A stretch of 64,000 bases of DNA from Flavobacteriales bacterium. GTDB lineage: Bacteria; Bacteroidota; Bacteroidia; Flavobacteriales_F; PHOS-HE28. The stretch covers positions 50,039-114,038 of the forward strand of contig JADKGB010000017.1 of NCBI GenBank assembly GCA_016717225.1, given 5' to 3'. A program made the translations under genes and the position numbers. This document shows, piece after piece, positions 9,508 to 18,818 of this stretch. The notes below the pieces were generated by a model. The model made no database searches, was not told the origin of the DNA, and was given only the letters and a program-made list of their open reading frames with translations. Each line of letters opens with the position of its first letter. The stretch's first letter is position 1.

Positions 9508-10437
9508 TCAGATCTGCGAAGGAAGGAAGTTCTCTGCCAGCATGCACCTTACACTTCCACCACCGACGGCTTCGATGGCAGGTATCGCGATCGGTACGAA
9601 TTGCGCGTACTTCTCCAGGGCTATGCGTTGGCCAGGCTCAAGGGCACCGAATGCGGTTTCCGAGAGAAAGATGAACGATCCCTGGCCACTGCGCAGTTCG
9701 AGGAGATTCCCCACGAACGAATTCATCTGGTCCAAGCCTATCGGAATAACCTCCTTTCCAGCCCGCTCCAATTCAGCGCGCACATCCTCCCGATCCACGG
9801 GATATGGCATGGCTTCGAAGCAGACAACCGCGAATTTCTCACCGATGCTCATCACCACGTTGGTGTGGTACACCGGATCCCCCGTGAGCGTGCCGTCGTT
9901 GGTGGCGAGAAACGGTACTTGGTGGCCATTCATCAGGCCGCACCAATGGTTGAGGGCACGTTCGGTGGTGCGTGGCGAAAGAGCGGCGAATGCCACATTC
10001 CGGTCCCGGTCGATCACCAAGCTGCCTGTGCCTTCGAGATATCGATCGTCCTTTTCCAAAACAGACAGGTCGATCATGCGTTTTACACGGAATCCTTCGC
10101 GGGCCAAGGTCTCATCGAAGTCGCGATCACGTTCCTTGCGACGGCTATCCGTTAGCATCGGGTACAACACGACCGTACCATCAGCATGGGTACTGAACCA
10201 GTTGTTCGGAAACACGGCGTTCGGTGCGGTTGGGTCGATCGGGTCCAAAACGGTTGTTCCAATACCGCAGCGGTCCAAGGCATGTAGCAGGTCATCGAAT
10301 TCCCTTTCAGCATTTTCACGGACGTTCCGATCGGGAACAACCCGCTGGAACGCATTGCTTTCAGCCGTTTCGGGATCATAGCCGAATCCGGTTGGTCGGA
10401 TCAGGATTACGCGGGAGGCGCATTGGCTCATCTGCAC
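9508..10437 (-). CDS. ctlX: Citrulline hydrolase / arginine deiminase-related protein (CtlX family)
   Basis: The product is 309 residues with the pentein (amidinotransferase) fold signature: FPNNWFSTHADGTVVLYPM near residue 75, YLEGTGSLVIDRD near 128 (Glu-Gly-Thr-Gly substrate loop), DPVYHTNVVMSIG near 180 (catalytic His), and GGGSVRCMLAENF near the C-terminus with the nucleophilic Cys. Proteins of this type are annotated as citrulline-utilisation hydrolase CtlX, which removes the ureido group to give ornithine; arginine or dimethylarginine hydrolysis are alternatives. The arginase gene lies 36 bases upstream on the same strand and argS 38 bases downstream. This supports a small arginine/citrulline-to-ornithine operon. 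Confidence 0.82.
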   Translation of the reverse strand: MQMSQCASRVILIRPTGFGYDPETAESNAFQRVVPDRNVRENAEREFDDLLHALDRCGIGTTVLDPIDPTAPNAVFPNNWFSTHADGTVVLYPMLTDSRRKERDRDFDETLAREGFRVKRMIDLSVLEKDDRYLEGTGSLVIDRDRNVAFAALSPRTTERALNHWCGLMNGHQVPFLATNDGTLTGDPVYHTNVVMSIGEKFAVVCFEAMPYPVDREDVRAELERAGKEVIPIGLDQMNSFVGNLLELRSGQGSFIFLSETAFGALEPGQRIALEKYAQFVPIAIPAIEAVGGGSVRCMLAENFLPSQI

Positions 10438-10473
10438 GTGTTGTCAGAAGCTCACCAGCTCAGGGCCTTGGCA

Positions 10474-11412
10474 CTAGCGGTTTCGAAGGATCGGGAACAA
10501 CGGCTCCAAGACCGTGAGCACAGCCTCAGCCATCGCATTACCTGTATCGAGCGCTGGGTTGATCTCCACCACATCCAACGTTGCCGTCTTGTTGTTCGCG
10601 CAGAACCCGGCCAACAAGGTCCGTGCTTCCTCCAGCGTAAGACCATGTGGAACGGGTGTACCTGTGCCTACGCTGATACTTGGGTCGAGGCTATCCACGT
10701 CGAAGCTCACGTGTATCTTTTCACAAGCGGTAAGATGTGCCAGTGTTTCATGAACGACAGCATCGGCACCCTTCTTTCGCAAGTCATCAACAGTGATCAC
10801 TTTTATCCCGTTCTCCCTGATGATCGCGGCCTCCTCCTCTTCGTAATCGCGGAGGGCGATAAAGACCAGGTCGCTGGGCATCAACTTGGGGCCGCTCATA
10901 CCGATCTTCCTCAGCCGGTCCCACGTATCCATGGTGTACACCCTGGGCTTGTTGCGCCCCTTTTTCTCCAAGTGCATGAGCAAACTCAACGGCATACCAT
11001 GCACATTTCCGCTCGGCGTGGTCCAAGGACTGTGCAGATCGGCATGGGCATCGATCCATACCACACCCAAACGTTCGTTCGGGTAGGCCATTTTGGTACC
11101 GCTCACACTACCAATAGCGATCGAATGGTCACCTCCAATGACCATAGGGAATATGTTGCTACGCAGGAACTTATAGACCTCGAACGCCAGATCGGATTCG
11201 AACCGGATAAGGCCATCTATGTGGTGCGCGTTCGGCGACTTGTCATCCTCGTACAGTACGTCGTTCTCATCGCGCAAAATGCTTTCCTCGGCATGGCCGA
11301 AAAGGTCGCTACCGTTCTTCCAGGCTGCGACCCGGAGGGCGCTCATACCCATGCTGGTGCCGCGGGTGCCAGCACCGATCTCACTTGCGGCATCTATCAA
11401 TCGCACATCCAT
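10474..11412 (-). CDS. rocF: Arginase family ureohydrolase
   Basis: The product is 312 residues. The binuclear manganese-site motifs are all present: GGDHS near residue 95, DAHADLH near 120 (with the downstream GNVHGMPLS loop as in true arginases), and SFDVDSLDP near 229, followed by GLTLEEA and an E-I-N-P-A-L-D-T segment. The N-G/S-P-x-G-N-x-H-G-M-P signature favours arginase (arginine to ornithine plus urea) over agmatinase. It is the first gene of the minus-strand arginase-ctlX-argS series. No urease or ornithine aminotransferase is seen nearby, so the fate of ornithine and urea is not shown in this window. Confidence 0.92.
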   Translation of the reverse strand: MDVRLIDAASEIGAGTRGTSMGMSALRVAAWKNGSDLFGHAEESILRDENDVLYEDDKSPNAHHIDGLIRFESDLAFEVYKFLRSNIFPMVIGGDHSIAIGSVSGTKMAYPNERLGVVWIDAHADLHSPWTTPSGNVHGMPLSLLMHLEKKGRNKPRVYTMDTWDRLRKIGMSGPKLMPSDLVFIALRDYEEEEAAIIRENGIKVITVDDLRKKGADAVVHETLAHLTACEKIHVSFDVDSLDPSISVGTGTPVPHGLTLEEARTLLAGFCANNKTATLDVVEINPALDTGNAMAEAVLTVLEPLFPILRNR

Positions 11413-11524
11413 GACGATCCTTTTTCTGCCGCCAATGTAGGATGAGGCGGTCGTGGGAGTTGTCGAAGTGTAGGGGAGCAGATCCTCCTCTTTCCCCTCC
11501 CTGCTCGATAAGGCAGGAAAGAAC

Positions 11525-12811
11525 CTATCCGTGCCAGATCAGCCAGAACGCCATGATACCGGCGAAGTAGCCCATTGCTGCCGGCAGTGCTATGCGTTTC
11601 ACGTACCACCCGAACTCGATGCCCAATATCCCCATCACCGCCACACCTGCCGCGCTGCCGATGATCAGGATACTTCCACCTGTTCCCGCGCAATACGCCA
11701 ATAATTCCCAGAACAGGTGGTCCGACGCGAAGTGGGTCATGGGATACATCCCTTGGGCCGCTGCCACCAGCGGAACGTTGTCCACAATGGCGCTCAGCAG
11801 ACCGATCAGCGTATTCACAGCGTAGATGTTATCCCCGAAAAGAGCCGTAAGCCCAGAGGAAACCATGGTCAAGTGGCCCGCAGTGTCCAAGCCGGCAACC
11901 GCGATCAATATCCCGAGGAAGAACAACACACTACCATGGTCCACACGGCGCAAGATGCCAGTGACCTGCAATTGACCACGCCTCCTCATGCGCGCCAGCG
12001 TGAACGAATTCGGTGTATACCCACAGCACGCCCAAACCGAGCATGATGCCCATGAACGGGGGCAGGTGGGTGAATTGCTTGAAGATCGGTACGCCAAGCA
12101 AGGTACCCAGGCCAATAAGGAACACCGCCATGCGCTGTCCTGGGCGAACCTTGGAGGCATGATCCCCGGCTTTGGTTGCTGGACGCTCGATCTTACCCTT
12201 CACACTTCGGCCCATCCAGAGTAGCGGAACAACCAGGCATACCAAGCTCGGGATCAGAAGTTTGAGAATGATATTACCGCTGGTGACTTGACCGCCTATC
12301 CACAGCATGATCGTGGTCACATCCCCAATGGGGCTCCATGCGCCGCCTGCGTTGGCTGCGATGATCACAAGGCCGGCAAAGGTCCACAGGTCGTTCTTGT
12401 CCTTGATCAGTTTGCGGATCAACGCACACATAACGATCGCGGTGGTCATGTTGTCCAATGCGGCGCTGAGGAAGAAGGTGATCAGCCCGATGGTCCAGAG
12501 CAGCGTGCGTTTGTTGGTGGTGGTGATACGGTCTGTGATCACCTGGAACGCCGCATGCGAGTCCATAAGCTCCACGACCACCATGGCTCCAAGCAAGAAA
12601 AAGAGGATGCTGGCGATACCGCTCAAGTGATGTGCGAATTCTTCCGCCAGCGTGGCCTCTCCTTCCACAGGCGCTGTGTGGCCCAATGTGATGAAGGTCC
12701 AGATCAGCATTCCGGTAAGCAGCGCACTGGCAGCCTTGTTCACCTTCAGGGGTGCTCCAAGGCAATGCAGGCGTAACCCACAACGAAGACGATGGCTATC
12801 AGTGCGAACAT
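11525..12811 (-). pseudogene. nhaD: NhaD-type Na+/H+ antiporter, interrupted by two frame changes
   Basis: Taken together, three frames give a normal NhaD antiporter of about 425 residues. The start MFALIAIVFVVGYACIALEHP (ATG at 12809-12811) breaks at a C run near 12749. The next frame carries LKVNKAASALLTGMLIWTF and the family core, including SAALDNMTTAIVMCALI and the AGGAWSPIGDVTTIM motif, down to LWVYTEFVH near 12000. The third frame continues with SVLFFLGILIAVAGLDTAGHL and SAIVDNVPLVAAAQGMYPM to the stop at 11525. The D-N-x-x-T and D-N-V-P-L-V half-site motifs are typical of NhaD, which exchanges sodium or lithium for protons across the inner membrane. Both breaks are single-base shifts, the first in a homopolymer, so sequence error is as likely as true inactivation. 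Confidence 0.85.
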
Positions 12812-12984
12812 GGTGCAAGGATACTGTGCAGGCTGGTGCATTCCAGCACTGTCCGCTCCAGGGTGATCCTCCACCATGGAATGGGCCTTTGCGTGCGCAT
12901 GATCCTTCTACTTTCGCCGCCCTTTCTGCGCCCGGCAACCGAAAGCCGGAAATCACCGTCACTGAACTGAATCACTGAACTCCT

Positions 12985-15060
12985 ATGACCTTGACCCGCA
13001 ACCCGCTCCGCCGTTTTCGCACGCATGCCCTCGCCTTGGCCTCGGCAGTTGCTGGGCTCCTGATCACACAGCGGGCCAGCGCCCAGCCCCATACCATCGC
13101 GGAGCCTTCCATTACTGCCTGCATAGGCGCTTTGCTGGATAGTGGCGGTGAAGGTGCTATCGGATACAGCAACAACGAGAATTTCACGACTACCATCTGC
13201 TCGGACCAGCCCGGGCAGTCCATTACCCTGAACTGGATCACCTTTACCCTGAACACCGACGGCCCCGACCCTATCGATCAGGTAACGATCTACGATGGTG
13301 CCGACATCAACGCCCCATTGATCGGTGTGTACAGTGGCCTCAATTCTCCGGGGATCGTTGCGGCCAGCTTCGCCAACACGAGCGGCTGCCTTACGGTCAG
13401 TTTCACCAGCAACGCCAGCGGTACCGGCGTTTTTGCCGCTACCATTCTCTGCTACACGCCCTGCGAACCGCCAACCGCCGTGGCCATCATGAGCGAAGCA
13501 GCGCCAGCCCTGATCTGCCAGGGTGAGTCTGTTGATTTCAATGCCAGTGCCTCGTTCGCCGCTGCCGGTTACAACGTGGTGGAATACGCGTGGAATTTCG
13601 ATGACGGCAGCCCCGTGGACAGCGTAACCGGTGCGGTTATCAGCCACACGTTCCAAGAACCCGGCGAGTATGTGGTGCAGATCGTGCTGACCGATGACAA
13701 CGAGTGCAACAACACCAACTTGATCGATCTGCCCGTTTGGGTAAGCACCACACCCGTGTTCGACCTTGGACCTGACCTGCAGGTGTGCTTGGGAGAGGAA
13801 GTGAACTTGACAGGTAATGTTGCACCCACCACCTGGAACGCACTTCCTAATTCAGATCTCGGTGGTGGCATCTTCCTACCTGACAATGTGGGCGAGACTT
13901 TTACCACTACCCTGTTCTACAATGTCTTCGCACCGGGAGCACAACTTACAAGCATCAACCAATTGGAGTCCTTCTGCGTGAGCATGGAACACTCCTTCAT
14001 GGGTGATATCGTGATCCAACTCGTTTGCCCCAACGGTCAATCGGTGGTGGTACACCAACAAGGGGGCGGCGGCACGTTCTTGGGCGAGCCGGTGGACGAT
14101 GATTTCCAGCCCGACGTGCAGGGAGTCTGCTACGATTACTGCTGGAGCCCCACCGCTACCAATGGCACTTGGGTAGACAATGCAGGCAGCAACACCCTGC
14201 CCGCAGGCACCTACGAGAGCTTGAACCCCATGAGCGCCTTGCAAGGCTGCCCTTTGAACGGCACATGGACATTGAACATCACCGATCTCTGGGGCAGCGA
14301 CAATGGCTTCGTTTGCGAATGGGGATTGGATTTCGATCCTTCACTCTATCCGGAGCTTACCAGCTACACACCGGACCTCGGGCTTTCTACCACCGATTCC
14401 GCTTTCTGGTCGGGGAACAACGTGATCCTAGACCCGAACCCGATCCTGGCCACAGTTGTGCCCATGGAGCCCGGTTCGAACGACTATGTGTTCAGTGTGA
14501 CCGACAATTTCGGCTGCACCTACACCGATGTGGTGAACGTTTCCGCCAGCGGCCCCTTGGCTGCTATCGGTGTAAACCCAACATCGCCACAGCCTGTGGG
14601 TGTAACCGCCCAGTTCACCGATCTCTCGCTCGGCAACGGCAGCAACATCATTGACTGGTCGTGGGATTTCGGCCCCAACCTGCCTGGTAGCACATTGCAG
14701 AACCCGGTGGTCACCTTCGAAGAAGCCGGGCTCTACACCATTACCCTCACGGTTACGGCCACCGGTGGCTGCTCCAACTCGGTGACCATCCAATACCTGG
14801 TGGCCCCCTCCGATGTGATCGTTCCGAACGTCTTCAGCCCGAACGGCGATGGGCAGAACGATGCACTGGAGTTCACCAATGCCCAGTACTTCGACAACAA
14901 CCACTTGCAGGTGTACAACCGCTGGGGCAACCTGTTGTATGAAAGCCGCAACTACCGCAACAACTGGCGCCCGAACGACGTGAGCGAAGGCACCTACTAC
15001 TTCATCTTCGCCATGCAGGACGGCCGCGAATGGACCGGGCATGTGACGCTGTTGAGGTAA
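12985..15060 (+). CDS. T9SS type B surface protein with CUB, PKD and P-domains
   Basis: The product is 691 residues. A signal peptide ends at RASAQ near residue 33. A CUB-like domain follows (TICSDQPGQSITLNWITF, then VTIYDGADINAPLIG), to about residue 160. Next come a PKD domain (YAWNFDDGSPVDS), a proprotein-convertase-type P-domain near 290-455 (SMEHSFMGDIVIQLVCPNG, GTWTLNITDLWGSDNGF), a second PKD domain (WSWDFGPNLPGS) and a CHU_C domain from about 608 (VPNVFSPNGDGQNDALEF, VYNRWGNLLYES, HVTLLR end). The layout predicts a secreted adhesin or matrix protein passed through the T9SS. No catalytic domain is visible. It is separated by 170 bases from the nhaD gene on the other strand and so has its own promoter. 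Confidence 0.88.
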   Translation: MTLTRNPLRRFRTHALALASAVAGLLITQRASAQPHTIAEPSITACIGALLDSGGEGAIGYSNNENFTTTICSDQPGQSITLNWITFTLNTDGPDPIDQVTIYDGADINAPLIGVYSGLNSPGIVAASFANTSGCLTVSFTSNASGTGVFAATILCYTPCEPPTAVAIMSEAAPALICQGESVDFNASASFAAAGYNVVEYAWNFDDGSPVDSVTGAVISHTFQEPGEYVVQIVLTDDNECNNTNLIDLPVWVSTTPVFDLGPDLQVCLGEEVNLTGNVAPTTWNALPNSDLGGGIFLPDNVGETFTTTLFYNVFAPGAQLTSINQLESFCVSMEHSFMGDIVIQLVCPNGQSVVVHQQGGGGTFLGEPVDDDFQPDVQGVCYDYCWSPTATNGTWVDNAGSNTLPAGTYESLNPMSALQGCPLNGTWTLNITDLWGSDNGFVCEWGLDFDPSLYPELTSYTPDLGLSTTDSAFWSGNNVILDPNPILATVVPMEPGSNDYVFSVTDNFGCTYTDVVNVSASGPLAAIGVNPTSPQPVGVTAQFTDLSLGNGSNIIDWSWDFGPNLPGSTLQNPVVTFEEAGLYTITLTVTATGGCSNSVTIQYLVAPSDVIVPNVFSPNGDGQNDALEFTNAQYFDNNHLQVYNRWGNLLYESRNYRNNWRPNDVSEGTYYFIFAMQDGREWTGHVTLLR

Positions 15061-15101
15061 TACCGATTCGCAGTTACTGGCGTCCAGGGAACCTTCAGGA
15101 G

Positions 15102-15122
15102 ACTGCGGCTCAAGGCCGCAGT
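15102..15122 (+). terminator. Small GC-rich stem-loop after the CUB/PKD/P-domain gene
   Basis: ACTGCGGC pairs with GCCGCAGT around a five-base loop, 41 bases after the stop codon. There is no T tract after it, so it may only stabilise the 3' end. Confidence 0.4.
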
Positions 15123-15248
15123 GACATCTGTGAGGGAAACCGCCAAAGTGGATATCTTGCCAGCTGGCACGGGCAACCTAAAACGCGTTGAGCCGTCATC
15201 TGATCAAGGAATCATTCGAGGTCGGTAGTGCGAAGACCCTTTTCACCC

Positions 15249-18158
15249 ATGCCAAGGACCAGCGTCGTGCGCTCTCTTCTCATAGCCTTGCTTCTGCTGG
15301 GTCTAACCAAACCGGGTACCGCGCAGCCGCAGATCTTCTCCTTTACAAGCGGCCCGATCCCTCCCTGCGATACGAGCATTTTCACGGCCAATATTTGGGG
15401 GGTAGGCACGCTCGTCAGCTCAGGCTGGGGAGGTTGGGGAGTCTATTCTCTGGCCAGCTTAGGGATCAACATCACTACGGACCATCCGGAATTCCTGCAG
15501 ATCACCCTCACCTCGCCAGCAGGTACTGATCTGCTGCTCTCCGAATTCAACGGTGCTGGCGGCCAGAACTACACGGGTACCAATTTCATCTCTGGCGGAA
15601 GCGACATCACAACAGGCGATGCGCCGTTCACTGGTTTATGGGCACCACAAGGGGGCAACTTCGACGTGTTCGACTATGAGGATGGTAATGGCACATGGAC
15701 CATCACAGTGATCGATACGGCGTGCGCCACGCCGGGTGGAGGCCCCGGTGGCGGCGTGGGTTGGAACCCGGGCTGGTTCGATGGCTCCTCTACCAACGGG
15801 GGCTTCACCATCGCCTTCATTGGACCACCCCCGTGTTACGGTTATATCCCATTCGGCAGCGCGACACTGTGCCCAGGCGAAACATTCGATATTGCCAACT
15901 ACTACGAGTCATTGGGAACCGGGTACATATTCACCTATTCGATGCCTGATGGCTGGACGCCAATTCCGGATCCTACGGCGGTGAGCGCGTCGGGTTCTTA
16001 CTACGTGAGCGCCACAGAACCTTGGAGCTTCTGCCAGTATAACGTCAACTTCGATGTGATCGCCTTACCGGACGTGGAACTGGGCCCGGACCAAGTCCTG
16101 AACGCATGCGACAACGCTTTGCCGGTGAACCTGTTCGGCTTGTTCACCTCAGTAGGGAACTATACGTCCTGGACATACAACGGATCGCCTATATCCGGGT
16201 CCAACGCGATGTTCGCAACAGCGCCTGGGGTGTATCAACTGATCAACTCTACCGGCTACAGTTGCAGCGATACGGCCGTGGTAACGCTGAACATCAACAC
16301 GCCGCCAGACCTCGGACCTGATCAACTGGTGAGTGTGTGTCCGGGTGAAAGTGCAGACCTCACATCACTGTTCAACACCACCGGCTACACGGTGGAATGG
16401 GCTTACGGAGGCAACGTGATCCCCGCACCCACAGCAGCTACAAATGCCGGTGTGTATTCGCTCACCGCTTCCACAGGCCTCTTTTGCGCCGATCAGGTAG
16501 AGGTGACGCTTGTTGCGGACGCACCGCCAGCACTGGGTGCCGACCAGGCTATGGACCTCTGCAGCAATGCGACACTCGATCTGACACCGATGTACAACAC
16601 GGCTGGGCTTATCGCCTCGTGGACCTTGGCTGGCGTTCCCGTTGCCGATCCATCGTCCATTTCTGCGGCCGGTAACTACCAGCTGATCGCCACCAACGCA
16701 TCGGGCTGCACGGACATGGCGATGATCGCTGTGAATGCGATAGCACCTCCAGCACTAGGTGCCGATGCCGCAGAAGAAATCTGTGCGGGTGATGTGGTCG
16801 ACCTCACTGCCGTTTTCAGCACGGTTGGCCTTAGTGCCGCCTGGACCTTGTCCGGCAATACAGTGCCCGATCCATCCGCAGTGGGTGCGAGCGGCCTTTA
16901 TGCGCTGATCGCCACAAATGCGATAGGCTGCAGCGACACCGCGCAAGTGAATGTGACTGTTGCTGCCAACCCGTTGCTCGGTCCCGATCAGTCGTTGACC
17001 ATGTGCGATGGCACCGAAATGGACCTTACCGCACTGTATTCAACCGGCGCGAACGCGACAACTTGGACGCAGAATGGTGTTCCCGTTGCAGACCCTGCGG
17101 CGATCGCGAACGCGGGTAGCTATACCCTTACCGCCACCAACGCAGCGGGGTGCACGTCCACAGCAGTCGTCACACTCGCACTGGATCCTGCGCCGGCTGT
17201 GGGTGCAGACCAGTCAGCATCGATCTGCGCTACGTCAACATTCGATCTCACGACCGCATTCGCTACCAACGGTCTCACCCCAGCATGGACATTGGGCGGA
17301 GCTCCCGTGGCCAACCCTTCCGCAGTTGCCGTAACCGGCTATTATCAATTGGTGGTGACCAATGCCTCCGGTTGCACAGATACGGCAGTATTGGACCTCA
17401 CGGTGAACCCCAACCCTACCCTTGGTGCTGATCTTTCGTTCTCGCTCTGTCCTTGGCAAACGGTTGATCTGAGCGCCGTATTCCCCGTTGCTGGCATGAC
17501 CACCACGTACGCACTGAACGGCCAACCCGTAGGTGACCCAACAACGGTGTCCGATCCCGGTGACTACATCATCACGGTGGTGGATGCGGGTGGTTGCACC
17601 GATGAAGCGGTGGCTTCTGTTTCCAATGTGGAATGCTTGTGCGTGGCGGACTTCACCCACAATGCTCGCTGTATGCAAGAGCCTGCGCAATTCACGTTGC
17701 TGGCCGACTCCGCTGTACTGGAAGCCCACTGGGAATTCGGGACCACATCCTCTTCGCCGGACATCGATCCGGTCGTGAGGTTCACGGCCGAAGGAGATGT
17801 GCTCGTCACCCTGCAGGCCACGCTCAGCTGCGGTGTGGTAACCGTGCAGCGCACGATCCATGTGGATGATTGCTCGGACTCTTGCAGTGTATGGATACCG
17901 GTGGCGTTCACGCCCGATAACGATGGCCGGAACGATACGTGGACCTGGTCCAGTGCATGCGAGCCAAAAGACTTTTCCATGTTGGTCTTCAACCGCTGGG
18001 GCGAACTCCTGTTCACCACCACCGACCCCCGCAGTTCTTGGGACGGCACCTACGGTGGCGTGTTGGCGCAAGAGGGCGTGTACGTCTATCGCGCCAGTTA
18101 CATTTTACCGTACCAGAAACGGAAGGATGTCATCGGGCACATCACGTTGGTGCGTTAG
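15249..18158 (+). CDS. T9SS type B surface protein with P-domain and seven Ig-like repeats
   Basis: The product is 969 residues. The ATG at 15249 is chosen because it starts a compact signal peptide (MPRTSVVRSLLIALLLLGL, cleaved after GTAQ). Residues about 40-165 form a P-domain-like sandwich (FLQITLTSPAGTDLLLSEF, then GTWTITVIDTACA), followed by a glycine-rich linker. From about 275 to 795 come seven Ig-like units of about 74 residues. Each starts P-x-L-G-x-D-Q, has a Cys about six residues on, and closes with a G-C-x-D-x-A motif. A PKD-like segment (AHWEFGTTSSSPD) and a CHU_C domain (WIPVAFTPDNDGRNDTW, VFNRWGELLFTT, HITLVR) end it. It is a predicted cell-surface or gliding adhesin. No enzyme motif is seen. 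Confidence 0.88.
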   Translation: MPRTSVVRSLLIALLLLGLTKPGTAQPQIFSFTSGPIPPCDTSIFTANIWGVGTLVSSGWGGWGVYSLASLGINITTDHPEFLQITLTSPAGTDLLLSEFNGAGGQNYTGTNFISGGSDITTGDAPFTGLWAPQGGNFDVFDYEDGNGTWTITVIDTACATPGGGPGGGVGWNPGWFDGSSTNGGFTIAFIGPPPCYGYIPFGSATLCPGETFDIANYYESLGTGYIFTYSMPDGWTPIPDPTAVSASGSYYVSATEPWSFCQYNVNFDVIALPDVELGPDQVLNACDNALPVNLFGLFTSVGNYTSWTYNGSPISGSNAMFATAPGVYQLINSTGYSCSDTAVVTLNINTPPDLGPDQLVSVCPGESADLTSLFNTTGYTVEWAYGGNVIPAPTAATNAGVYSLTASTGLFCADQVEVTLVADAPPALGADQAMDLCSNATLDLTPMYNTAGLIASWTLAGVPVADPSSISAAGNYQLIATNASGCTDMAMIAVNAIAPPALGADAAEEICAGDVVDLTAVFSTVGLSAAWTLSGNTVPDPSAVGASGLYALIATNAIGCSDTAQVNVTVAANPLLGPDQSLTMCDGTEMDLTALYSTGANATTWTQNGVPVADPAAIANAGSYTLTATNAAGCTSTAVVTLALDPAPAVGADQSASICATSTFDLTTAFATNGLTPAWTLGGAPVANPSAVAVTGYYQLVVTNASGCTDTAVLDLTVNPNPTLGADLSFSLCPWQTVDLSAVFPVAGMTTTYALNGQPVGDPTTVSDPGDYIITVVDAGGCTDEAVASVSNVECLCVADFTHNARCMQEPAQFTLLADSAVLEAHWEFGTTSSSPDIDPVVRFTAEGDVLVTLQATLSCGVVTVQRTIHVDDCSDSCSVWIPVAFTPDNDGRNDTWTWSSACEPKDFSMLVFNRWGELLFTTTDPRSSWDGTYGGVLAQEGVYVYRASYILPYQKRKDVIGHITLVR
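16070..17640 (+). repeat. Seven diverged ~222-bp repeats encoding Ig-like units
   Basis: Unit starts lie near 16073, 16306, 16528, 16750, 16975, 17195 and 17414, giving a period of about 222 bp (74 codons) after the first. The units keep protein spacing but are well diverged in DNA, unlike the younger repeats at 43-47 kb and 57-61 kb. Confidence 0.75.
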
Positions 18159-18183
18159 ACGGCGATCGTCTGGTATTTGTGCG

Positions 18184-18309
18184 ATTCCGGGTATCCCCGG
18201 AGCCGCATCCGGGGCCGGAATGACATCTCTCTTTGAAAGCAAGGCTAGGCGCGGTTTCCGCGCCTAGCCTTGCTTTCTTACCAACTGTCACCCCGGCCCC
18301 GTGCCGGGG
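18184..18309. repeat. Cluster of three palindromic (REP-like) hairpins
   Basis: The first hairpin is nested: ATTCCGG/CCGGAAT at 18184-18190 and 18215-18221 encloses CCCCGGA/TCCGGGG at 18195-18201 and 18208-18214. The second is the perfect 20-bp stem at 18235-18277. The third is CCCCGGC/GCCGGGG at 18291-18297 and 18303-18309. Similar GC-rich palindromes recur at 18912-18931 and 34161-34180. Confidence 0.7.
18235..18277. terminator. Perfect 20-bp stem with a 3-nt loop, possible terminator
   Basis: The arms at 18235-18254 and 18258-18277 are exact reverse complements around TTT, starting 77 bases after the stop of the Ig-repeat T9SS gene. The right arm ends in TTTC followed by TTACC, so there is no long U tract. 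It could serve as a strong 3' hairpin for that gene or be part of the REP-like cluster. Confidence 0.55.
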
Positions 18310-18400
18310 TCGCACGAATGTTCCCATGACAGCAGTGAACGGTAATTCATTAGCACCTGGGCTCGCCTTTCCTTTTATCGCTAGAACAATTGGTCAAGTA

Positions 18401-18416
18401 CGAAGAATATTCTTCG
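18401..18416. promoter_or_regulatory. Perfect 16-bp palindrome upstream of the GIY-YIG gene
   Basis: CGAAGAATATTCTTCG is fully self-complementary. It stands seven bases before the ATG at 18423 and 55 bases before the ATG at 18471. A dimeric repressor site is possible; no regulator gene lies beside it. Confidence 0.4.
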
Positions 18417-18470
18417 GGAATTATGAAGACGTTATTTTACAACGGTGCCCTCGCCAGCTACCGCCCGATC

Positions 18471-18818
18471 ATGCCGCCCATCCGCTACCACGTCTACGTG
18501 ATCGAACTCTCCCGCAAGGTGTTCACCGAGGACCGGAAGTTCCGCGAAGCGAATCCACAATACAACGGCGTGCTGGAGTGCCTGTACGTGGGCCAAACAA
18601 GCAAGACACCGCAGGAACGGTTCGCGCAGCACAAGACCGGTTATCGCAATGCCAAAGGGCACAAGCTCTCGGCGAACATCGTGCAGAAATACGGGCGCTA
18701 TTTGCGGCCCAGCTTGTACCAGCACATCGGCCCGCTGGGTCGCGAAGAAGCCTTGAAAGTGGAGGAAGGACTGGCGCTGGAACTCCGGCGGAAGGGCTAT
18801 GCCGTGTGGTTCAATTGA
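18471..18818 (+). CDS. GIY-YIG nuclease-like small protein
   Basis: The product is 115 residues from the ATG at 18471; in-frame ATGs at 18423 and 18390 would lengthen it by 16 or 27 residues. The start HVYVIELS and the following LYVGQTSKTPQERFAQHKTG fit the GIY-YIG pattern (Y-V-I-x-L, then Y-V-G-x-T-x-x-x-x-x-R-x-x-x-H). The conserved Tyr, Arg and His are in place. A later EEALKVEEGLALELRRKGYAVWFN tail supplies the usual acidic residue. Proteins of this kind may cut DNA but many have no known role. I favour the shorter start because the longer ones read through the palindrome at 18401-18416. Confidence 0.65.
   Translation: MPPIRYHVYVIELSRKVFTEDRKFREANPQYNGVLECLYVGQTSKTPQERFAQHKTGYRNAKGHKLSANIVQKYGRYLRPSLYQHIGPLGREEALKVEEGLALELRRKGYAVWFN

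Noticed and set aside
8552..10381. A 609-codon plus-strand frame
   Set aside because: It is a shadow of argS and ctlX on the other strand, both with complete family motifs.
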